Shown: piece after piece, positions 14,895-20,074 of the stretch | Layout of the letters: each line of letters starts with the position of its first letter | Position numbering within the stretch: the first letter of the stretch is position 1 | Origin: CAYTED01 sp964404075 | GTDB taxonomy: Bacteria > Patescibacteriota > Minisyncoccia > Moranbacterales > UBA1568 | DNA length: 20,074 bases | Assembly: GCA_964404075.1 (NCBI GenBank) | Contig: CAYOIM010000017.1 | Location: forward strand, 1 to 20,074 | Direction of reading: 5' to 3' | Program-made: the position numbers and the translations under genes | The notes under the pieces: generated by a model | Told to the model about the DNA's origin: nothing | What the model saw: only the letters and a program-made list of their open reading frames with translations | The model's database searches: none

Positions 14895-14922
14895 AGAGCC
14901 AAAAAAATAAAAAAGTGGCTCT
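14895..14922 (-). promoter_or_regulatory. Leader hairpin upstream of the orphan gene
   Basis: AGAGCCA (14922-14916 on the minus strand) pairs with TGGCTCT (14901-14895) around a T-rich 14-base loop, inside the predicted 75-nt leader. The T-tract lies in the loop rather than after the stem, so simple termination is unlikely. Confidence 0.5.
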
Positions 14923-14936
14923 ACAACCACTCCCCT

Positions 14937-14965
14937 ATTATACACCTGACGAGCGAAAAAGTCAA
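14937..14965 (-). promoter_or_regulatory. sigma70-type promoter of the orphan gene
   Basis: TTGACT (14965-14960) and TATAAT (14942-14937) are exactly 17 bases apart on the minus strand, directly after the ndk stop. It is the best promoter match in the window. Confidence 0.85.
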
Positions 14966-14970
14966 ATGCG

Positions 14971-15579
14971 TCACTCCAAGATACCGTCGAGATTCACATC
15001 GTAGAGAATCTGCTCGGAGACGAGACGATACTTGATCATCTCTTTCTCATCGAACCAAATCGGGATTTCCCGCTCGGCTTCCTCGGGACTGTCGGAACAG
15101 TGCACGAGATTGCGGACGGCGCGGCTGTCGATGGAAGAAAGCGCATAGGAATCGAGCGTGAGATCGCCGCGGATCGTGCCGACATCGGAAGTGGTCGGCT
15201 CCGTCCCTCCGACGAGCTTCTTCACGATGGCGACGGACTGATTGCCCTCGACGACCATGGCGAGTACTGGACACGCGGTAAAGAAATCCACATTCGCCTG
15301 GATGATGTCCTTGCCGTATTCGATCGCCTCCTTCTCGATCGGAAGCCCCTGATCCGCCCGATCATTCACGATACGGGTCCCCTTGGCGAGGAACCATTCC
15401 TCATCCTTGTTGTAATGCTTCCAGCACTGATCTGCCGTCGGAAGGAGAAACTTGACCGCGACGAACTTCAGCCCCGTCCGCTCGATGCGCTTCATGATCT
15501 CCCCCATGAGAGACCGCTGGACGCCATCGGGCTTCACGATGACGAATGACCGCTCTTTTTTCGGATGTTGTGCCACCAT
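14971..15579 (-). CDS. ndk: Nucleoside diphosphate kinase, long form
   Basis: The enzyme transfers the gamma-phosphate from ATP to nucleoside diphosphates through a phosphohistidine. The 202 residues start with the family strand RSFVIVKPDGVQRSLMGEI. They keep VVEGNQSVAIVKKLVGGTEP, GTIRGDL and the active-site segment NLVHCSDSPEEAEREI with His160. Two things add length over the usual 140-150: an insertion at about 48-95 (ADQCWKHYNKDEEWFLAKGT onward) and a C-terminal tail after IPIWF. This is a form seen in Patescibacteria to my knowledge. The ATG at 15579 has no ribosome site. A hairpin (TCGCAA/TTGCGA, 15594-15611) occupies the 5' leader, and a lone -10-like TAGTAT is at 15622-15617. It ends in TGA. 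Confidence 0.96.
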   Translation of the reverse strand: MVAQHPKKERSFVIVKPDGVQRSLMGEIMKRIERTGLKFVAVKFLLPTADQCWKHYNKDEEWFLAKGTRIVNDRADQGLPIEKEAIEYGKDIIQANVDFFTACPVLAMVVEGNQSVAIVKKLVGGTEPTTSDVGTIRGDLTLDSYALSSIDSRAVRNLVHCSDSPEEAEREIPIWFDEKEMIKYRLVSEQILYDVNLDGILE

Positions 15580-15656
15580 AGCATTGAAATACTTCGCAAC
15601 TTAACTTGCGAGAAGCATACTACAAATTTCCCTTATTGGCAAGGGGAATCTCCCAC

Positions 15657-15767
15657 GAGAAACACAAAACCCAAATCACAAAGACCAAAATGGGCACAAT
15701 TTTCAAAACACGAAGAGGATGGTTTGTGTTTTGTTTGACTTTTGCGATTTGGGTTTTGTGTTTTCTC
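15657..15767. repeat. Long inverted repeat between ndk and the ComEC-type hydrolase gene
   Basis: Arms of 33-34 bases (15657-15689 and 15734-15767) share the run ACACAAAACCCAAATC and differ by one indel and a few bases. An inner CAAAACAC/GTGTTTTG hairpin lies in the 44-base loop. The right arm ends three bases before the hydrolase stop codon. There is no T-run of terminator type. It holds no gene. Confidence 0.7.
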
Positions 15768-15770
15768 AGA

Positions 15771-16616
15771 CTATTCTCTCCGTGCACACTTCTGTCCCCG
15801 ACAAACGAACGCGATATCCCCCTCCGCGTCGGTCCGATGCACTGAGATACCCCGACTCGCCAGCCGATCGAGCACTTCCGGCGACGGATGTCCATACCGG
15901 TTCTTCCCGACGGATATGATCGCCTCCTTCGGTGAAACCATATCAAGAAATGCGTCACTCGTCGAAAATCGCGATCCGTGATGCGCCACTTTCAAGATAT
16001 CGATCGGTCGCTCCTCCGGGAGAAACGATTCTTCATGCGGAAGGTCGCCCGTAAACAGCATCACACTCTCCCCAAAGATGAAACGGAGAACGATACTCCC
16101 CTCATTGGATTCCTTGTCCGACAAGGGCGGACCAGAGGGGCTCGGGTGCTCCGTAGTGATGGTGCCGCCATCATGAGGGAGCGCTATTGTCGTCCCAGCG
16201 CGAATCGGCTGTCGTGATATGCCCTCGCTTCGTATCACTTCGAAAAATGTCTGCTCGCTCTCCGTCCCATCCTCATATCCGTTGGTAAGCGCGGAAAGAA
16301 CACGATACGATCGGAATACCGCAGGGAAGCCACCGATATGATCCCGATCGGAATGCGTCGCGATGACCGTCTCTATCGTCCGATCCCAAAACGGAATATG
16401 CCGACCGAGACGAGAGAGAAGAAGTCTGCCATCGACTCCCGCATCGATGAGCACCTCCGTCATGCCCCTCCGGATCAGGATCGCATCCCCTTGCCCGACG
16501 GAGAGGAAAATGATCTCCGTCTCATCCGGCACATGAACCAATTTCCATACAAATACCGAAAGGGCAAAGAGTACCAAACTCCCCATGAGTCGCCAGTTGA
16601 AGTGTCGTTCTTTCAT
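15771..16616 (-). CDS. ComEC-type metallo-beta-lactamase-fold hydrolase (split-off domain)
   Basis: This 281-residue protein has one N-terminal membrane anchor (about 9-28). The metallo-beta-lactamase fold shows IIFLSVGQGDAILIR (35-49), LIDAG with Asp58, the metal motif THSDRDHIGG (His88, Asp90, Asp92, His93), LFTGDL and VAHHGS, and ends SVHRTDAEGDI. This is the C-terminal domain that most ComEC proteins carry fused to the channel, where it is thought to degrade one strand of incoming DNA. Here it is a separate gene 70 bases downstream of comEC, and the palindrome 16674-16725 lies at the junction. AAGGA five bases before the ATG at 16616 supports the start. Confidence 0.92.
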   Translation of the reverse strand: MKERHFNWRLMGSLVLFALSVFVWKLVHVPDETEIIFLSVGQGDAILIRRGMTEVLIDAGVDGRLLLSRLGRHIPFWDRTIETVIATHSDRDHIGGFPAVFRSYRVLSALTNGYEDGTESEQTFFEVIRSEGISRQPIRAGTTIALPHDGGTITTEHPSPSGPPLSDKESNEGSIVLRFIFGESVMLFTGDLPHEESFLPEERPIDILKVAHHGSRFSTSDAFLDMVSPKEAIISVGKNRYGHPSPEVLDRLASRGISVHRTDAEGDIAFVCRGQKCARRE

Positions 16617-16673
16617 ATCATTCCTTGTTTTTTCTCAACCCTCTCATTGTATCTCACTTCTCAACAACAGCGG

Positions 16674-16725
16674 TCCAAACAGCGGTTCAACCCCTGTTTT
16701 TACAGGGGTTGAACCGCTGTTTGGA
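16674..16725. repeat. Perfect 24-bp palindrome inside the comEC 3' end
   Basis: Arms 16674-16697 and 16702-16725 are exact complements around TTTT. They contain the same 19-base AACAGCGGTTCAACCCCTG core as 14382-14400 plus TCCAA. The outer flanks AACAG (16667-16671) and CTGTTT extend the symmetry with an indel. It encodes the C-terminal tail and TGA stop of ComEC. In the mRNA it would be an extremely stable hairpin between comEC and the hydrolase gene. Confidence 0.92.
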
Positions 16726-18198
16726 CTGTTTGAAAAAGAGCCAAAACCCATACCCAGTAACGACATACCAGAGCACTATCAGCCAAGGCGGGATCGAAAG
16801 ATCGGAAAAATAGCTCATCGGAATACCACTGAGCAATTCCGCACCAGAGATAAACACATGCGCGAAAAAATACGACAGCCCATTGAGAAGGAATACTCCC
16901 CCGGGAATGACGAGTCCGAAAAGAGCCGCGAGGAATGCACAGAGCATGATGAACGGGACGAGCGGGACGAGGAAGACATTCGCAAGAATCGATACGGACG
17001 AGAAAGTGCCGAATTGCATGAGTATGACCGGTGCGACGAGCCACTCGACGAACAATGAAAGGAGAGTGAGCTCAAAGAAGAATCGTGCCACGATATTTTT
17101 CGGCATCCGAAATTGTTCCCGGACGCTCGCATACAAGAGCAGAGCGAAAGTCGCGAGATACGAGAGCTCGAAGCCGATATCGAATCGGAGAAGGAGCGGA
17201 TTCCAGAGGAGCATCGACGCAAGCGTGAGGAACCATAAACGAAATCCACTCCCTGGTCGGCCGATCGCGAGCGACAGGAGGAGGAGCGACCCCATCACGC
17301 CTGCCCGCACCGCCGAAGCAGGCGCTCCAACGAGGAGAACATAGACGATGATACCGAGGAGAACGAAAAACGATGCGTCACGCCGAGAGCATCCAGATAC
17401 AATCGCGAGAAAAAAGAGCAACCCCCCGATCAGGGTGATATTGTATCCCGATACCGCCGTCACATGCGTCAGTCCCGTCCGTACGAAAAGCGTCTTCTCG
17501 ATACCGGAGAATCCCTCATCCGCACCGATGAGCATGCCGAGCGAGAGCGCCGCCTCTCCTGCCGGAAGCGATCGTTCCAAAACCGCCACTATTTTCTCCC
17601 GCGCCACAAAAAGATACCGCAAAAATGAAAGTGCCACATCCCCGCTCTGCCCGATCGCATCGACGCGAGCCGGCTTCTCACAAAGGTAGCCGATGCCGCG
17701 GGAAGCGAGCATCATGCGGTATGCCACCGGGCGTCCCGCGATCACGAGAAGATGCTCCGGTCTCTTCAAATCGCAACTGAACATCAGTCTGTCCCCGATC
17801 AGTCTCTGTTCCGCTCCGGACTCTCGAAGAAGAATCTTTTCCTTCGGACAAGCTGTGCTCTCGCAATGCTCCATCCGTATCTCAGACTCCTGAAAAAAGG
17901 ATTTCTCGATACTCGAACGCACCACGACAGCCGTACCATTCAGGATTTCGCTCGGCCCGCACAGATTCTCCCAATGCTGAAGATGCTGATACCCCAGCCA
18001 CAATCCCAAGACAAGCGCCAGGAAAAAAACAAGGATCCGAACAAAAAACGGCCTCCCAAAAAGTGAAAAGCCGAGAGCAAAAGTGCCAAGCAAGATGATA
18101 GCCATGCTATCGAACGCAGTGGCCGGAAAAAATGTCCCCAGAAAAATCCCGAGAGAAAACCCACCACAAAGAAGCAGTAACGCATCCCATCGCTTCAT
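16687..18198 (-). CDS. comEC: ComEC/Rec2-type DNA uptake channel, lacking the hydrolase domain
   Basis: This 503-residue inner-membrane protein carries transforming DNA across the membrane. Two to three N-terminal helices (5-70) are followed by a DUF4131-like OB domain (about 78-180). The Competence domain then shows the hallmarks GLTHVTAVSGYNITLI (242-257), GAPASAVRAGVMG (291-303), FDIGFELSYLATFALL and eight or so helices. The metallo-beta-lactamase domain is absent and is encoded by the next gene. The last residues, FKQSKQRFNPCKNRG, and the TGA come from the palindrome at 16674-16725, so the original C-terminus was overwritten or extended. The ATG at 18198 lies 2 bases after the nrdR stop, with GGAG eight bases upstream, which indicates translational coupling. 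Confidence 0.94.
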   Translation of the reverse strand: MKRWDALLLLCGGFSLGIFLGTFFPATAFDSMAIILLGTFALGFSLFGRPFFVRILVFFLALVLGLWLGYQHLQHWENLCGPSEILNGTAVVVRSSIEKSFFQESEIRMEHCESTACPKEKILLRESGAEQRLIGDRLMFSCDLKRPEHLLVIAGRPVAYRMMLASRGIGYLCEKPARVDAIGQSGDVALSFLRYLFVAREKIVAVLERSLPAGEAALSLGMLIGADEGFSGIEKTLFVRTGLTHVTAVSGYNITLIGGLLFFLAIVSGCSRRDASFFVLLGIIVYVLLVGAPASAVRAGVMGSLLLLSLAIGRPGSGFRLWFLTLASMLLWNPLLLRFDIGFELSYLATFALLLYASVREQFRMPKNIVARFFFELTLLSLFVEWLVAPVILMQFGTFSSVSILANVFLVPLVPFIMLCAFLAALFGLVIPGGVFLLNGLSYFFAHVFISGAELLSGIPMSYFSDLSIPPWLIVLWYVVTGYGFWLFFKQSKQRFNPCKNRG

Positions 18199-18200
18199 AT

Positions 18201-18659
18201 CTATTCTCCGCTCCCATCCAGTTTTTCCAAAGCCTTGAGAAAACTCTTCGCGCTCCCGAATGACTTGTACACGCTTGCGAAACGGATATACGCCACCTCA
18301 TCCACATCCTTCAATTTCTCCAATATGAGATTGCCGATATCCCTGCTCGGAATCTCCGCGACATGCCGTTCATGGAGCGCATATTCCACCTCACCGATGA
18401 TCTTCTCTATTTTCTCTGGCGCATTTGGTCTTTTTTCGAAGGCGCGCCCGAGTCCAGATTCGATTTTCTTCCGATCATATTCTTCCCTGCGCCCGTCTTT
18501 CTTCACGATAGTCATACGGAACATCTCCACCTCTTCATAGGTGCTGAAACGCGCCGAGCACTGCTCGCATTCGCGGCGACGGCGAGTCACGCGACCTCCT
18601 TCCGTATCGCGCGAATCCACGACCTTGGTCTCGGTATGATTACAGAATGGGCAGAGCAT
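18201..18659 (-). CDS. nrdR: Transcriptional repressor NrdR
   Basis: NrdR senses ATP/dATP and represses ribonucleotide reductase genes. The 152 residues contain the N-terminal zinc ribbon CPFC...CEQC (Cys3, 6, 31, 34) with the signature VVDSRDTEGGRVTRRRREC. The ATP-cone domain (about 49-139) includes VKKDGRREEYDRKKI and ends VAYIRFASVYKSF. The length is normal. It starts 4 bases after the ftsZ stop and ends 2 bases before comEC, so it is the middle gene of a tight operon. No ribonucleotide reductase gene or obvious NrdR-box pair is seen in this window. Confidence 0.97.
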   Translation of the reverse strand: MLCPFCNHTETKVVDSRDTEGGRVTRRRRECEQCSARFSTYEEVEMFRMTIVKKDGRREEYDRKKIESGLGRAFEKRPNAPEKIEKIIGEVEYALHERHVAEIPSRDIGNLILEKLKDVDEVAYIRFASVYKSFGSAKSFLKALEKLDGSGE

Positions 18660-18663
18660 ACAT

Positions 18664-19956
18664 TTATTTCTTCATCTTCCTCCGGATGAAGGCGGGGATT
18701 TCGAGGTCTTCGTCCTCTTCCGCGAGGGGTTTCGCATCACTGCGAAACATGAGCGGCCTCGGCTGGATCTTCTCCTCGATGATGAGCGGGGTCGGCTCGA
18801 GCGAGCGGGTCGGGAATGTCACCCGATCCTCTGGTACGCCGAAATCTTCCGCCGGAATACTTGGCTCAGGCAACGAATCCTCTTCATCACGCAGGGATCG
18901 GATCGTCATCCCGCTGTGGGAAGCATGGTGCGAAGTATTGGCGGGCGCACTGTCCCGAAAAGGAACGCGTGTCACGAGTCCGGCCGGAGTCTCCTTGATA
19001 CGCATCGTATCGAAACCCGTCGCGACCACAGTGATTTTCAGCTCGCCTTTTCGGATATTGTCATTCACCGCGGTTCCAAAAATGACCTTCGCATTCGGGT
19101 CAATCGTCTCCGTGATGATATTCGCCGCTTCATGGACTTCGAGCATGGTGATATCCGGTCCGGAAATATTGAGGAGCACGCCCTTCGCACCGTCGATGGA
19201 CAATTCGAGGAGCGGACTGTTGATCGCGGCTTTGGCCGCCTCCGCCGCACGATTCTCCCCGCTCGCCACTCCGATGCCCATAAGGGCGCTCCCGCTATCC
19301 TGCATGATGGTGCGCACATCGGCGAAATCCACATTCACTTCCCCCGGATTGGTGATGAGGTCCGAGATACCCTCGACACCCTGACGGAGGACATCGTCAA
19401 CGATGCGGAATGCCGAGATGAGCGTCGTCTTCCGATCGATGACCGAGAGCAGGCGATCATTCGGTATCGTGATGAGTGAATCGACACGGTCACGCAGATT
19501 CTCCAAAGCTTCTTCGGCGATAGCTCGGCGTTGCGCCCCTTCGAAAGAAAACGGCTTGGTCACGACGGCCACCGTGAGCGCCCCCAACTCCTTCGCGGTT
19601 TCCGCGACGATCGGTGCCGCACCCGAACCCGTTCCCCCGCCGAGACCGCAGGCGACGAAGATCATATCTGCGCCTTTCAGAACCTCCTGAATCTCATCAC
19701 GATTTTCTTCCGCCGCCTGACGACCCACTTCCGGATTCATTCCGGCGCCAAGTCCCTTGGTGAGATTTTTTCCGATATGCACCTTTTCATTCGCCTTGGA
19801 ATGATGGAGCGCCTGCGCATCGGTATTGATCGCGACGAACTCCACTCCCTTGATCTTCGAGTCGATCATGCGCGAAATGGCATTGTTGCCGGAGCCACCC
19901 ACGCCTACCACCTTGATTTTCGCGAAGGTCTCGATATCCGGTTTGATTTCAGCCAT
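18664..19956 (-). CDS. ftsZ: Cell division GTPase FtsZ
   Basis: FtsZ polymerises into the division ring. The 430 residues show VVGVGGSGNNAISRM, the tubulin signature GGGTGSG (106-112), the T7 segment ITNPGEVNVDFADVRTIM and GSALMGIG. An acidic disordered linker (about 325-410) follows, with the conserved C-terminal peptide LEIPAFIRRKMKK that binds FtsA/ZipA-like partners. The length is slightly above E. coli (383). The ATG at 19956 gives MAEIKPDIETFAKIKVVG with no ribosome site. It heads the ftsZ-nrdR-comEC-hydrolase series. FtsA is not visible; it could lie beyond the right edge. Confidence 0.98.
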   Translation of the reverse strand: MAEIKPDIETFAKIKVVGVGGSGNNAISRMIDSKIKGVEFVAINTDAQALHHSKANEKVHIGKNLTKGLGAGMNPEVGRQAAEENRDEIQEVLKGADMIFVACGLGGGTGSGAAPIVAETAKELGALTVAVVTKPFSFEGAQRRAIAEEALENLRDRVDSLITIPNDRLLSVIDRKTTLISAFRIVDDVLRQGVEGISDLITNPGEVNVDFADVRTIMQDSGSALMGIGVASGENRAAEAAKAAINSPLLELSIDGAKGVLLNISGPDITMLEVHEAANIITETIDPNAKVIFGTAVNDNIRKGELKITVVATGFDTMRIKETPAGLVTRVPFRDSAPANTSHHASHSGMTIRSLRDEEDSLPEPSIPAEDFGVPEDRVTFPTRSLEPTPLIIEEKIQPRPLMFRSDAKPLAEEDEDLEIPAFIRRKMKK

Positions 19957-19995
19957 AATGTATGCTTTCTCACTGCGACGACCCGCAGAAAATGA

Positions 19996-20054
19996 ATTAT
20001 ACTGAGAAATTCGTTCGATAGGTCACTCTATCACGATAAAAAAACCGATGTCAA
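19996..20054 (-). promoter_or_regulatory. Promoter region of the ftsZ operon
   Basis: On the minus strand TTGACA (20054-20049) and TAGAGT (20030-20025) are 18 bases apart. A second, stronger -10 TATAAT (20001-19996) lies downstream without a good -35. Either would give a leader of 30-65 nt before the ATG at 19956. Confidence 0.6.
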
Positions 20055-20074
20055 GCGGGTTTTCTGTTTATTTC

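Noticed and set aside
310..14905. Shared TGGCTCTGAAT in the tuf leader and the orphan-gene leader
   Set aside because: An 11-base match without matching flanks or conserved folding. It is within what chance and hairpin-like sequences can give.
14634..14945. 103-residue version of the orphan gene starting at 14945
   Set aside because: That ATG lies inside the promoter spacer, upstream of the expected transcription start near 14930. The ATG at 14855 has a Shine-Dalgarno sequence.
432..16725. CRISPR array
   Set aside because: The repeated elements are palindromes kilobases apart with varied cores. There are no regularly spaced direct repeats and no cas genes.

Overview
The window looks like a genome segment of a Candidate Phyla Radiation (Patescibacteria, Parcubacteria-like) bacterium. 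The signs are the uS12 protein with an extra segment before the SPFKRGVC motif, a 202-residue nucleoside diphosphate kinase (the usual length is about 140-150), ComEC made as two separate proteins, few Shine-Dalgarno sequences but clear sigma70-type promoters, and short low-complexity A/T-rich spacers. TAA, TAG and TGA all act as stops, so the UGA-recoded CPR lineages are unlikely. The phylum-level placement is inference from these traits, not from a search.

Layout from left to right. (1) 1-230: start of tuf (EF-Tu) on the minus strand, with its own promoter and a leader of about 135 nt. (2) 401-707: gene-free and rich in hairpins. (3) 743-1045 (+): a 100-residue coiled-coil protein whose promoter predicts a leaderless mRNA. 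(4) 1166-8154 (-): an accessory block with a secreted multidomain subtilase and two tandem double-propeller GH130-type genes. A 3' remnant of a third GH130 gene touches the end of the subtilase gene. (5) 8338-9186 (+): a membrane-anchored DUF4105-like protein, divergent from the GH130 pair. (6) 9244-12475 (-): the str operon rpsL-rpsG-fusA. (7) 12766-13479 (-): a site-2-type M50 protease. (8) 13656-14366 (+): rpmB and an mscL with a C-terminal zinc ribbon. (9) 14434-15579 (-): tRNA-Pro(GGG), a 73-residue Cys-containing orphan protein with its own promoter and terminator, and ndk. (10) 15771-19956 (-): ftsZ-nrdR-comEC and a separate ComEC-type metallo-beta-lactamase gene, probably one transcription unit.

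The genes are mostly housekeeping (translation, division, dNTP regulation, DNA uptake, osmotic safety valve). The GH130/subtilase/DUF4105 block sits between fusA and tuf, neighbours in the classical str operon. It could supply surface proteolysis and cytoplasmic beta-mannoside turnover, an inference from family membership only.

The least expected structure is a scattered family of intergenic palindromes with ends of the type AGCGGTyg/AGCGGTTC (432, 626, 1112, 8288, 13525, 14382, 16674). They occur downstream of genes, between divergent genes, over a start codon, and inside the 3' end of comEC, where one encodes the last 14 residues and the stop. The other main oddity is the GH130 remnant: all 12 of its differences from the intact paralogue are synonymous, so it was under protein-level selection before it was truncated.
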